Source: Limnothrix sp. FACHB-406 (GTDB lineage Bacteria > Cyanobacteriota > Cyanobacteriia > CACIAM-69d). Taken from it: 64,000 bases of DNA. Under the pieces are notes generated by a model. The model made no database searches. It was not told where the DNA came from and worked only from the letters and a program-made list of their open reading frames with translations. Shown piece after piece: positions 35,372 through 43,760 of the stretch (within the stretch, counting starts at the first letter, position 1; the number at the start of each line of letters is the position of its first letter). The DNA is taken from assembly GCF_014698235.1 (NCBI RefSeq), contig NZ_JACJSP010000010.1:86587-150586 (forward strand), in the 5' to 3' direction. Both the position numbers and the translations under genes were made by a program.

Positions 35372-35905
35372 GTGCCAGAGTCTCGATCCAAACCGATTCC
35401 CGCCTGGGCCAAATCCTGTGGCCGCCTGGTCTCCAAGAATGGCTGGTTTTGGGTGGTGGCCGTTGCCAGCGTCGGGGTCGATCGCATCACCAAAGCCTGG
35501 GTCGCCAGCACCTTCGCCCTCACGATTCCGCCCCAGACCATCCCGCTGATCCCCGGTTGGTTTCACTTCACCTACGTGGTCAACTCCGGCGCGGCCTTCA
35601 GCCTGTTCCAGGGCAGCGGCTGGCTGCGGTGGCTCTCGTTGGCGGTCAGTGCGGCCCTGATGGCCCTGGCCCTGGGCAGCCCGCGCATGAACCGCTGGGA
35701 ACAGTGGGGCTATGGGTTCGTGCTGGGGGGCGCATTGGGCAACGGAATCGATCGCTTTGCCCTGGGCCATGTGATTGATTTTCTGGATTTCCGGCTGATT
35801 CGGTTCCCGGTGTTTAACCTGGCGGATGTGTCGATTAATGTGGGCATCATTTGTCTGTTGATTGCCATGTTGCAACGACCCGATCGCCCCAACACCGCCG
35901 ACTAA
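35372..35905 (+). CDS. lspA: lipoprotein signal peptidase LspA
   Basis: 177 residues from a GTG at 35372 (GTG 35360 and TTG 35351 are alternatives). Cleaves prolipoproteins in the membrane. Four helices. The two catalytic aspartates sit in ALGNGIDRFALGHVIDFL and VFNLADVSINVGI. FTYVVNSGAAFSLFQGSGWL is the conserved N.GAAF block. Much longer rightward frames starting at 34805 overlap bioY and are not credible. Psb27 and the DsbA-like protein in this window would be substrates. Confidence 0.93.
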   Translation: MPESRSKPIPAWAKSCGRLVSKNGWFWVVAVASVGVDRITKAWVASTFALTIPPQTIPLIPGWFHFTYVVNSGAAFSLFQGSGWLRWLSLAVSAALMALALGSPRMNRWEQWGYGFVLGGALGNGIDRFALGHVIDFLDFRLIRFPVFNLADVSINVGIICLLIAMLQRPDRPNTAD

Positions 35906-36078
35906 GGAACTGGCTAATGGCCTCCCCTATCCGTCTTTGCGGGGACAGATCATGGCCCCAGGGCAGCGCTTGGGTCGCTGATTGGGTCACCCTGCCCCCG
36001 TCTGGTCGTCTGCGCCGCTGGCCGTTGCTCCGTTTGTTTTTTAATCGCTCTCAGGATCTTTCATTTAGGCTCAGGCCC

Positions 36079-36909
36079 ATGCTCAAGGCATTCCAGACCC
36101 TCCAAACCCTTTTTCAAACCTTCTTTCAAACCCTGGCCCATTGGTTGTTTCGGGCATCCTCCCTGCGCTTTTGGGCCGGAGCCGGAGCCTTAGCCCTGTC
36201 CACCACCGTCTTCTTGGTGGCTTGCCAGCCGATCGCCCTGTCCGCTGGGGGCAATGTGGATGCGGACTTTGAAGCCAAAGTGCTGGACGTGATCCGCAAA
36301 AATCCGCAAGTGATTTTGGAATCTGTGGCGGACTATAACCAACAGCAGTCCCAAAAGCAGCGGGAATTGCGGCAAAACTTCGCCCGCGATGCCAAATCTG
36401 ACCCGAAAAAGGTGATTGGCAATTCTCCCACCCTTGGCAAGGGACGGGTGCTGTTGGTGGAGTTTTCCGATTTTCAATGTCCCTACTGCGGTCGGGCCTT
36501 GGCTCCCCTGAAGCAGTTCATGGAGGACTATCAAGATCGGGTGATTCTGACCTTTAAGCATTTCCCCCTCACCAGCATCCATCCCCAGGCGGTTCCCGCT
36601 GCCCAGGCCGCTTGGGCTGCCCAGCAACAGGGTAAGTTCTGGGAATATCACGATGAACTGTTTGCCAACCAATCGCGCTTGGCCGATGGCTTGTATGGGG
36701 AATTGGCTAAGAAGTTGGGATTGGATTTGAACCGATTTGAGCGCGATCGCAACAGCGAGGCGGCCAAAAAAGCCGTGACCGCCGATGCTGAGTTGGCAGA
36801 AAGCTTGGGTTTGGAAGGCACTCCCACCTTTTTGATGGCCGGTGAACCGGTGCAGGGTGCGCCCAGTCCTGAGGCGTTCAAGGCCGCCTTTGAGCGGGCC
36901 AGCAAGTAA
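36079..36909 (+). CDS. DsbA-like thiol-disulfide protein, probable lipoprotein
   Basis: 276 residues from ATG 36079. An upstream ATG at 35917 has a better ribosome site (AAGGAACTGGCT) and would add 54 residues, so the start is uncertain. A signal helix with lipobox (GALALSTTVFLVAC) indicates a lipid anchor. The thioredoxin-fold domain has LLVEFSDFQCPYCGRALAPL with active-site CPYC, FKHFPLTSIHPQAVPAAQAAW and cis-Pro loop LGLEGTPTFLMAG. This is the DsbA/BdbD group that makes or shuffles disulfides outside the cytoplasm. Its stop abuts the amidase ATG (TAAATG). Confidence 0.9.
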   Translation: MLKAFQTLQTLFQTFFQTLAHWLFRASSLRFWAGAGALALSTTVFLVACQPIALSAGGNVDADFEAKVLDVIRKNPQVILESVADYNQQQSQKQRELRQNFARDAKSDPKKVIGNSPTLGKGRVLLVEFSDFQCPYCGRALAPLKQFMEDYQDRVILTFKHFPLTSIHPQAVPAAQAAWAAQQQGKFWEYHDELFANQSRLADGLYGELAKKLGLDLNRFERDRNSEAAKKAVTADAELAESLGLEGTPTFLMAGEPVQGAPSPEAFKAAFERASK

Positions 36910-38673
36910 ATGAGACCGTGGGAACTGGGGGGCGCTTCCCAACTGATGGTGGGGGCGATCGCGCCGTTGCTATGGGCGGGGGTGGCGATCGCCCAGCCGG
37001 CCCCCAGTTCCTCGGAATTACGGTTGGTTTATCCGCCGGAGGGTCATCAAACCTCGAGCGATCGCATCTTTTTTCTAGGCACTGCGCCACCCACCGGTTC
37101 GGTCACGATCAATGGCCAAGGGGTGAATCGCAGTGCCTTTGGGCATTTTGCCCCCAGTTTTCCGCTGCAACTGGGCCCCAACCGATTTGAAATCCGCTGG
37201 GGCGATCGCACGGAAATTCGCACGATCACCCGCATTTCCAATCAGCCGTTGTTGAGCACACCCCTGGCCACCCTGGAGCCGATGGCCGATTGGGGCTGGC
37301 CGATCGGGGAGCCAATTTGCCTGCGGGTGACGGGGCGGCCCAACTTGACCATTGATGCGCGGGTGGCGGAACGGACGTTTCCGATGTTGCCCCGCCCATC
37401 CGCTGGATCGCCGTTACCCAATTCTTCGGTACTGACGGGCAGCGATCCCCCGCCACCATCGTTGACCACCTATGAGGGCTGCTTCACGCCCGATCGCCCC
37501 GATGATTGGGGTCAGGTGCGGTTTTACATCGATGGCGAAATGCCCATGACCCCTCGCGGTCGAATCACCATTTGGCCGCGCGATCGACGCGATCGGGCCC
37601 GGGTGACGGTTCCTTGGGGCGTGGCGCGCACGGGCCCCAGCACTGACCACAGCCGCCTCACCCCCTTGCCCCAAGGCAGCCAAGCCACCATCACCGGCCG
37701 CCAGGGCGATTGGTTGCGCCTTGGCTATGGGGCTTGGATCCAGGCCAGTGAAGTGGCGATCGAACCCAGCTCCACTCCCCTGCAAGCGGTGGTGCAAGGG
37801 ATTCGGGCCCAAAATCAGGGAACGGCCGTGGAAGTGCAGTTGCCCCTGAGCGAGCCGGTGCCCGTGGAAGTGCGCCAAGAGAATCAAGACTTGGTGCTGA
37901 CGCTGCATCAGGCGATCGCCCAAACCGATACCGTCTTTTTGCAACGCAACCCGGCCATCAGTCAGCTTACTTGGCAGGTGTTGCCGGGAAATCGTCTGGA
38001 ATATCGGGCCCGGCTCGCCACCGCCCAGGCTTGGGGCTGGACTCTGCGCTACGAAGGGAACACCTTGATCTGGCGAATTAAGCATCCGCCCGTGCGATCG
38101 GGGCGATCGCCCCTTTCGGGGATCACGATTTTGCTGGATCCGGGCCATGGGGGCCGGGAGCCGGGCGCGATTAATGCGGCCGGCATCCCCGAAAAGACTC
38201 CCAACTTGCAAACCAGCCTGAAACTGCAAGCGGCCTTGGAGCGACGCGGGGCGCGGGTGGTACTGACTCGATCGACCGATCAAGATTTGCCCATTCCCGA
38301 TCGCCTGGCCCAAATTGCCGAACTGGAACCGACGATCGCCCTCTCGGTGCACTACAACGCCTTGCCCGACGATGGCAACGCCGAAACCACCCAAGGGATC
38401 GGCATGTTTTGGTATCACGCCCAAGCCCAGGACTTGGCGCAGTTTTTGCATGACGAGCTGACCCGCCGACTTGATCGCCCGTCCTATGGTGTGTTTTGGG
38501 GCAACCTGGCCCTGGCTCGCCCCACGATCGCCCCCTCCGTGTTGATGGAACTGGGCTTTATGAGCCACCCCACCGAATCCGAGTGGATTACCAATCCAGC
38601 CGAGCAGGATCGGTTGGCAGAGGCGATCGCCGCGAGCTTAGAAACCTGGTTCGATCGCCTCGCACCGAACTGA
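36910..38673 (+). CDS. N-acetylmuramoyl-L-alanine amidase (Amidase_3)
   Basis: 587 residues. A signal peptide (LMVGAIAPLLWAGVAIAQPA) leads to a long N-terminal region with SH3-like (GSQATITGRQGDWLRLGYGAWI) and AMIN-like beta-rich segments. The C-terminal Amidase_3 domain has zinc ligands in ILLDPGHGGREPGAINAAG (His, then Glu of IPEKTPNL) and IALSVHYNALPDD, and a C-terminal LMELGFMSHPTE glutamate. It cuts the bond between MurNAc and the peptide stem during cell separation or, in filamentous cyanobacteria, septal pore formation. Translation is coupled to the DsbA-like gene. Confidence 0.92.
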   Translation: MRPWELGGASQLMVGAIAPLLWAGVAIAQPAPSSSELRLVYPPEGHQTSSDRIFFLGTAPPTGSVTINGQGVNRSAFGHFAPSFPLQLGPNRFEIRWGDRTEIRTITRISNQPLLSTPLATLEPMADWGWPIGEPICLRVTGRPNLTIDARVAERTFPMLPRPSAGSPLPNSSVLTGSDPPPPSLTTYEGCFTPDRPDDWGQVRFYIDGEMPMTPRGRITIWPRDRRDRARVTVPWGVARTGPSTDHSRLTPLPQGSQATITGRQGDWLRLGYGAWIQASEVAIEPSSTPLQAVVQGIRAQNQGTAVEVQLPLSEPVPVEVRQENQDLVLTLHQAIAQTDTVFLQRNPAISQLTWQVLPGNRLEYRARLATAQAWGWTLRYEGNTLIWRIKHPPVRSGRSPLSGITILLDPGHGGREPGAINAAGIPEKTPNLQTSLKLQAALERRGARVVLTRSTDQDLPIPDRLAQIAELEPTIALSVHYNALPDDGNAETTQGIGMFWYHAQAQDLAQFLHDELTRRLDRPSYGVFWGNLALARPTIAPSVLMELGFMSHPTESEWITNPAEQDRLAEAIAASLETWFDRLAPN

Positions 38674-38779
38674 GCGAAGATCCGTCAGTCATCACTCGTC
38701 GTTCATCTCCGCAAGCTAGGCGGGTGCGATCGCCCCTGGGGTCTTGACGATGGTTGGGGAATTGTTCAAACTATTGAGT

Positions 38780-38795
38780 AAGTAAGTGCTTACTT
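38780..38795. promoter_or_regulatory. TetR operator at its own gene
   Basis: AAGTAAG-TG-CTTACTT is a perfect 7-bp-arm palindrome ending 3 bases before the tetR ATG. A close copy occurs at 39576-39591 upstream of the efflux operon. Position and duplication suggest the repressor binds both (inference). Confidence 0.7.
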
Positions 38796-38798
38796 TTT

Positions 38799-39482
38799 AT
38801 GCCTCGCCCACCCAAAATCACCAACGAAGCTATCTTGACTGCCGCTCGTCAGGTGTTTTTGGAGCAAGGCGTGAAGGCTTCAACGGTGGAAATTGCCCGA
38901 CGCGCTGGCATTTCGGAAGCCTCGGTGTTTAAACGGTTTCCTACCAAGCAAGCCCTGTTTTTTGCCGCCATGGGGGTGACTGAAACGCCCGACTGGGTGA
39001 AGCGCTTGTCCGATCGCCAGCCCACCGCCAACATCAAAGCCGAGTTGACGGAAATCTGTGGCGAAATGTTGGCGTTCTATCAAGAAGGCTTGCCACGGGT
39101 GTTCATGATGATGGCGCAAAAAAAAATGCCTCATCCGCCCCACTCCCCCAACTCACTACCGCCCCCGGCACGCGATAGCTACATGCTGGCGGCGTTTTTG
39201 GAGCGGGCCGTGGCGAGGGGCTGGTTGCGGACGATCGACTCGATGGCGCTGGCTCACCTGCTCGTGGGCAGCATCATCAACTATGTCATTGCCCATGAAC
39301 TACCCCCGATGGCTCAGTCGCTGCCACAGATGCCACCCCTTGCACAAGGGCCCAAAATCCGACCAGAACCCCAACCACTCGAGGTGAAGCCAAACAGCCG
39401 GATTGAACCATCGCAGTTTGTGGCCAGTCTAATTGACATCCTGTGGGCGGGCATCACACCAGAGAGCCCACCAACGAGCTAA
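38799..39482 (+). CDS. TetR/AcrR family transcriptional regulator
   Basis: 227 residues. The N-terminal HTH is canonical: ITNEAILTAARQVFLEQGVKASTVEIARRAGISEASVFKRFPTKQALFFAAM-type sequence (about 8-58). The ligand-binding half has long helices and a Pro-rich region (PPHSPNSLPPPARD). In this family a small-molecule ligand releases the repressor from DNA. The palindrome overlapping its own start and its copy before the downstream MacA-like gene make autorepression and efflux control likely. Transcribed in the same direction as the efflux genes. Confidence 0.92.
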   Translation: MPRPPKITNEAILTAARQVFLEQGVKASTVEIARRAGISEASVFKRFPTKQALFFAAMGVTETPDWVKRLSDRQPTANIKAELTEICGEMLAFYQEGLPRVFMMMAQKKMPHPPHSPNSLPPPARDSYMLAAFLERAVARGWLRTIDSMALAHLLVGSIINYVIAHELPPMAQSLPQMPPLAQGPKIRPEPQPLEVKPNSRIEPSQFVASLIDILWAGITPESPPTS

Positions 39483-39535
39483 GAGGAGGGCGATCGCGTT
39501 TTCGGCTTCCGATCGCCACCCCATCTTGGGCAAGG

Positions 39536-39572
39536 AATTGAGCATTTTCAAGGCAATTTTTTTTGCTCAATT
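39536..39572. other. 9-bp inverted repeat upstream of efflux operon
   Basis: AATTGAGCA (39536-39544) and TGCTCAATT (39564-39572) flank a T8 run. It may be a weak 3' stem for tetR (stop at 39482) or part of the efflux promoter; TTGCTC at 39563 is a possible -35 box. Confidence 0.4.
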
Positions 39573-39575
39573 AAT

Positions 39576-39591
39576 AAGTAAGTACTAACTT
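39576..39591. promoter_or_regulatory. second TetR operator, upstream of efflux operon
   Basis: AAGTAAG-TA-CTAACTT differs from the tetR operator at two positions (one in an arm, one in the spacer). It would overlap the -10 region (TAACTT) of a promoter with -35 TTGCTC. It lies 175 bases before the MacA-like start. Confidence 0.65.
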
Positions 39592-39766
39592 TTGATGAAC
39601 GTCCGTCCCCGACCAACCGCTCAAAACGCTTTGCGATCGCGCTTAATCCCAAGGCGATCGCTCAAGGATTCCGCCACGATCGCTCCATCTACTCCTTGAC
39701 GATTCAAGGCCGTGATTTAGGCCGGCCCTCAGACAGTCCCCCAGCACTTATCTGGAGAACCCGATT

Positions 39767-41314
39767 GTGTCCAACGTTTTATCCAATCTCCGTTCTAGAC
39801 TTGTTCGGCTGTCCGGCGCTGCCAACCTCCTTGGCAACCAGCCCACCGCCACGCCTCAGCCCACTGATCGCGGGCGCTGGCTCAAGTGGGGGCTGCCGCT
39901 TGTGCCGCTGCTGCTGTTTGGTGGGGGAAATGTGGCGGCTCAACTGACGGGGGGTGCGCGCTCAACCACAGTGATGTTGACGCAGCCGGTGCGCCGCCAA
40001 ACCGTGACCGTGACGATCGCCGCCAATGGGACGATCGCGGCGGAGCGATCGATTAACCTCGGCCCCAAAACGGCAGGCATTGTCAAAGCGCTGCTGGTGA
40101 AGGAGGGCGATCGGGTGCGTCAGGGCCAAGTGATCGCTTTCATGGACGATGCGGATTTACAAGGCCAGCTCATGCAGCGCCAGGGTCAGCTCGCCCAGCA
40201 GCAAGCGAACTTGGCGCGGTTATTGGCGGGCAATCGCCCCCAAGACATTGCCCAAGCGGAGGCCCAACTGGCAGAGCGTCAGGCCCAGCTACAAATGTTG
40301 CGATCGGGGAATCGCCCCCAGGAAATTGCCCAGGCGGTGGCGCGATCGCAGCAAGCCCAAGCCACCCTCAAGCAGCGCGAGTCCGACTACCAGCGCTATC
40401 AGGAACTCTTTCAGGATGGGGCGATTTCGGCTCAGACCCTCGACCAAAAACGCACGGACTATGAGGTGGCGCAACGACAGGCGATCGAGGCGGCCCAAGC
40501 CCTGGCACTCCAGCAGGCCGGCAATCGCCAAGAGGACATCGCCCAAGCGATCGCCCGCGTGCGTCAACAGCAACAAGCCGTTGCGCTGCTCAAAGCGGGC
40601 AGCCGTGTGGAAGATATTGCCCAAGCCAAGGCCCAAGTGCAGTCGGCGCGCGGCGATTTGCGATCGATTCAAACCCAACTGCAAGACACCAAAATCACCG
40701 CTCCCTTTGATGGAATTGTGATTAAGAAATATGCCGACGTGGGTTCGTTCGTTAGCCCATCGGTCGCGGGCGGCAGCGAATCGGCCTCTTCTTCTTCAAT
40801 TTTGATTTTGGCCAGCGATCGCCAAGAAGTGGTGGTGAATTTAGCGGAGGCGCAAATTCGGAATATTCGCCTCAATCAGCCTGTGAGTATTCAAGTCGAT
40901 GCCTTTCCTGGTCAAAAATTTCGGGGTCGCGTTGCTCGAATTGCCCCGAAGGCAACGGTCTCGCAAAATGTGACGAGCTTTGAAGTTTACATTGCGATCG
41001 ATGATGCCCGATCGAACCAGTTAAAAGCAGGCATGAATGTCGAAGCAGAATTTGAAATTGGGCAACTTGCCAGTGCTTTACTCGTGCCTAATGCGGCTGT
41101 GGTACGCCGAGCGGAGGGTGAAGGTGTCTATATTTTAGGAGCCGATCGTAACCCGGTTTTTCGCAAGATTGAAACGGGTTTGACAGTCGAAGGCTCCACC
41201 GAAGTGAAGACCGGGTTACAGGGCAATGAGCAAGTCTTAGTCAGCCCGCCCAGCAATTTGGATTCTGGCTCAAAAGGTTTCAGTATTCTGCCCAAAGCCC
41301 CACCGCCTCCCTAG
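39767..41314 (+). CDS. MacA/HlyD-type periplasmic adaptor of an efflux system
   Basis: 515 residues from a GTG at 39767 with GGAG 10 bases before it. One N-terminal membrane helix (LKWGLPLVPLLLFGGGNVAA). Then lipoyl half (ERSINLGPKTAGIVKALLVKEGDRVRQGQVIA), a long coiled-coil hairpin (about 125-300) with internal NRPQDIAQAEAQ/NRPQEIAQAVA/NRQEDIAQAIA/SRVEDIAQAKA repeats, the second lipoyl half (ITAPFDGIVIKKYADVGSFV) and beta-barrel (VSIQVDAFPGQKFRGRVARI). It links an inner-membrane ABC pump to an outer-membrane channel. First gene of a three-gene operon. Confidence 0.92.
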   Translation: MSNVLSNLRSRLVRLSGAANLLGNQPTATPQPTDRGRWLKWGLPLVPLLLFGGGNVAAQLTGGARSTTVMLTQPVRRQTVTVTIAANGTIAAERSINLGPKTAGIVKALLVKEGDRVRQGQVIAFMDDADLQGQLMQRQGQLAQQQANLARLLAGNRPQDIAQAEAQLAERQAQLQMLRSGNRPQEIAQAVARSQQAQATLKQRESDYQRYQELFQDGAISAQTLDQKRTDYEVAQRQAIEAAQALALQQAGNRQEDIAQAIARVRQQQQAVALLKAGSRVEDIAQAKAQVQSARGDLRSIQTQLQDTKITAPFDGIVIKKYADVGSFVSPSVAGGSESASSSSILILASDRQEVVVNLAEAQIRNIRLNQPVSIQVDAFPGQKFRGRVARIAPKATVSQNVTSFEVYIAIDDARSNQLKAGMNVEAEFEIGQLASALLVPNAAVVRRAEGEGVYILGADRNPVFRKIETGLTVEGSTEVKTGLQGNEQVLVSPPSNLDSGSKGFSILPKAPPPP

Positions 41315-41405
41315 GATTTTTGGCTGCAATTTTGACTGCTGAAATTCGGTCGGTCTGAACTAACCGATCGGGACTGATCCTATCCAATGGCTGGTGAATG
41401 TTGCC

Positions 41406-42668
41406 ATGACCCAAGCAAAGCCTAATCGCTTCACAATTTCGGCGATCGACATCATGGAAATGGCGATCGAATCCCTCTGGAATAACAAGCTCCGCAGCGC
41501 CTTAACCATGTTGGGGGTGATTATTGGGATTTCATCGGTGATTTCCATTACCTCGATCGGGCAGGGCGTGCAAAAGTCCACGGAAGACAGCATTCGCGGC
41601 CTCGGCACCGATGTGTTGCAAGTGATGTCTGGTTCGGCGAAAAGTGGTGGCGTGGTGCAAGCCATGGGATCGGTGAGCACCCTCACCTGGGAAGATGCCA
41701 AGGCGATCGCCCAGCAAGCCCCCTCAGCCACCGTCGTTGCAGCTTATTTACAACGGCCTGTGCAGGTGGTTTTCAATCAAACCAACACCTCCACCACAGC
41801 CTATGGCGCAGATTTGAGCTTTCCAGATGCGCGCAATACCTATCCGCAAGTGGGACGTTTTTTCCGCCAATCGGAACTCGATGAAACGGCTTCAGTGGTG
41901 GTGATTGGCCCCACAGTGCAGCGGAATTTGTTTCCGGCGGATATCGATCCCATTGGTCAAAAAATTCGCATTCGCGGTGAACTATACAAAGTGATCGGCG
42001 TGATGGAGGCTAAGGGTTCCCAGGGGCCGCAAGATCGCGATGATGCGGTTTATATTCCCCTAACTACCATGTCAGCCCGCACGATCGGTAGGAATGCGCT
42101 GACAGGCATTTCTGTGAATGGGATTTTTATTAAAAGTCAGCATGAATCGCAGTTAGAAACTCTGAAATTTCAAGTCACCAATATTTTGCGATTGCGCCAC
42201 AAAATCATGTCGCCCGCCGATGATGATTTTCGCGTCACCAACCAGGCTGATATCCTCAAAACCTTGACCACCATTTTGGGATTACTCACCACCACCATTG
42301 TGGCCGTTGCGGCGATTTCTTTGGTGGTGGGTGGCATCGGCATCGCCAATATTATGTTGGTTTCGGTGGTGGAACGCACTCGCGAAATTGGGGTTCGCAA
42401 AGCGATTGGGGCAACCGATCGCGCCATTCTCAGTCAGTTTTTGGTGGAGTCCGTCACCATTTCTGTCCTGGGCGGCACGATCGGGATTGTGTTGGGCATT
42501 GGTGTCACCGTGGTGGCGGCTACGGCTTTTCAGTTTGCCTTGGTGATTTCGGGGGGTGCTGTGGTAGTCGGGTTTGGGCTGTCCACGCTGGTGGGCTTGG
42601 CGGCGGGGGTAATTCCTGCTCGTAACGCTGCCCAACTCGACCCAATTACTGCCCTCCGCAGCGAGTGA
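41406..42668 (+). CDS. MacB-type ABC transporter permease
   Basis: 420 residues from ATG 41406 (GTG 41394 also possible). The N-terminal helix MAIESLWNNKLRSALTMLGVIIGISSVISI is the FtsX/MacB signature. A large periplasmic domain of about 230 residues (MacB_PCD) follows. Three C-terminal helices include GIGIANIMLVSVVERTREIGVRKAIGATDRAILSQFLVES, the conserved FtsX block. Mechanotransmission-type exporter; substrate unknown, often macrolides, peptides or lipids. Works with the ATPase encoded next and the adaptor before it. Confidence 0.92.
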   Translation: MTQAKPNRFTISAIDIMEMAIESLWNNKLRSALTMLGVIIGISSVISITSIGQGVQKSTEDSIRGLGTDVLQVMSGSAKSGGVVQAMGSVSTLTWEDAKAIAQQAPSATVVAAYLQRPVQVVFNQTNTSTTAYGADLSFPDARNTYPQVGRFFRQSELDETASVVVIGPTVQRNLFPADIDPIGQKIRIRGELYKVIGVMEAKGSQGPQDRDDAVYIPLTTMSARTIGRNALTGISVNGIFIKSQHESQLETLKFQVTNILRLRHKIMSPADDDFRVTNQADILKTLTTILGLLTTTIVAVAAISLVVGGIGIANIMLVSVVERTREIGVRKAIGATDRAILSQFLVESVTISVLGGTIGIVLGIGVTVVAATAFQFALVISGGAVVVGFGLSTLVGLAAGVIPARNAAQLDPITALRSE

Positions 42669-42679
42669 GGTAATTCCCC

Positions 42680-43342
42680 ATGATTACGCTCCAAAACATC
42701 ACCAAAACCTATCAACTGGGCGAAACCAGCGTGCCCATTTTGAAGGGCATTGATTTGGACATTCCCGCCAATGACTACTTAGCGATCGTGGGGAGTTCGG
42801 GTTCAGGCAAATCAACTCTGATGAATATTATTGGTTGCCTCGATCGCCCCACCGAAGGAACCTACACCTTTGAAAATCGCAACTTAACTGCGCTGAATTC
42901 GACAGAATTAGCCTACATTCGCAATCAGCGTATTGGCTTTGTTTTTCAGCAATTTAATCTGTTGCCCCGCGCCACGGCCCTGGAAAATGTGATGCTACCG
43001 GCCGTCTATGCTGGCATTCCCAAAGCCGATCGCCGGGCCCGCGCCGAAGCCGCCTTGGTGAGTGTGGGGTTGGGCGATCGACTCCATAACCGGCCCAATC
43101 AACTGTCGGGGGGACAACAACAACGGGTGGCGATCGCCCGAGCATTGATCAATCAGCCATCCCTGCTGTTAGCGGACGAGCCAACCGGTGCCCTCGACAG
43201 CCAAACCACCCAAGAGGTGATGAATTTATTTGATCAATTGCATCAGCAACAAATTGCCATTGTGCTGATTACCCACGATTTGGCGATCGCCGATCGCACC
43301 CAGCGCAAAATTCAAATTCGCGACGGTTTAATTGTGGACTAG
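42680..43342 (+). CDS. MacB/LolD-type ABC transporter ATPase
   Basis: 220 residues. Walker A AIVGSSGSGKSTLMNIIGCLD, Q-loop GFVFQQFNLLPRATALENVMLP, signature [21 protein letters not shown], Walker B LLLADEPTGALDSQT and H-loop VLITHDLAIADRTQRKIQIRDG. The short length and these blocks place it with LolD/MacB ATPases that serve FtsX-type permeases. 11 bases after the permease stop. Confidence 0.95.
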   Translation: MITLQNITKTYQLGETSVPILKGIDLDIPANDYLAIVGSSGSGKSTLMNIIGCLDRPTEGTYTFENRNLTALNSTELAYIRNQRIGFVFQQFNLLPRATALENVMLPAVYAGIPKADRRARAEAALVSVGLGDRLHNRPNQLSGGQQQRVAIARALINQPSLLLADEPTGALDSQTTQEVMNLFDQLHQQQIAIVLITHDLAIADRTQRKIQIRDGLIVD

Positions 43343-43600
43343 CTGATAGCAGCCCTGATCGGGTTCAACGATTTCATCCGCCACGATCCGCTAACAGTGG
43401 CGTTGGGATTTTGAGCCATTTGATAACCAACCTCAGGATTGGGCCGCCTACCCAGGCCGCAACACATGCCGCAACACATGCCGCAACACACGCCTCAACA
43501 ATAGAGGCGGTATGCTGAATTGCGGGCAGAGAAGCCGTGCAAGCGCCCTAGAGCCAATTTCAGCATTTCGGACTCGGCCGCTGGCGAGTAGGTCATTAAT
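43343..43600. other. intergenic region with 12-bp repeats and a hairpin
   Basis: Three copies of GCCGCAACACAT or a close variant lie in 43457-43490. CGCCTC (43491-43496) pairs with GAGGCG (43504-43509). GCTGAATT near 43513 can pair with AATTTCAGC near 43557. No gene seen; before the tnpB element arrived this may have been the leader of ycf46. Confidence 0.45.
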
Positions 43601-43760
43601 TTGACATCCTCCCCGCCCTAAAGGAGCGGGGATTCCCAGACCTCACGATCCAGGTTTCTGCTTCATAGCACCTGCCTTCCGAGACTTGCTCTCTTCGGGT
43701 CTTACGGTCGCTCCACAGACTGAAACCGCTAGCCCAGCGGCCAAAATATTCCGTGCTGCG
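43601..43760 (-). ncRNA. predicted omega/re-RNA at the 3' end of tnpB
   Basis: TnpB guide RNAs characteristically overlap the end of the tnpB gene and run to the right end of the element. Here the end hairpin (GAATCCCCGCTCCTTTAGGG then CGGGGA) sits just past the tnpB stop. The guide would then be the flank read leftward from 43600 (ATTAATGACCTACTCGCCAG). Length is approximate; based on family knowledge, not on a covariance search. Confidence 0.5.

Noticed and set aside
39594..39698. 34-codon frame directly after the second TetR operator
   Set aside because: No ribosome site and no recognisable peptide; it probably reflects similarity of the operator region to the tetR start.
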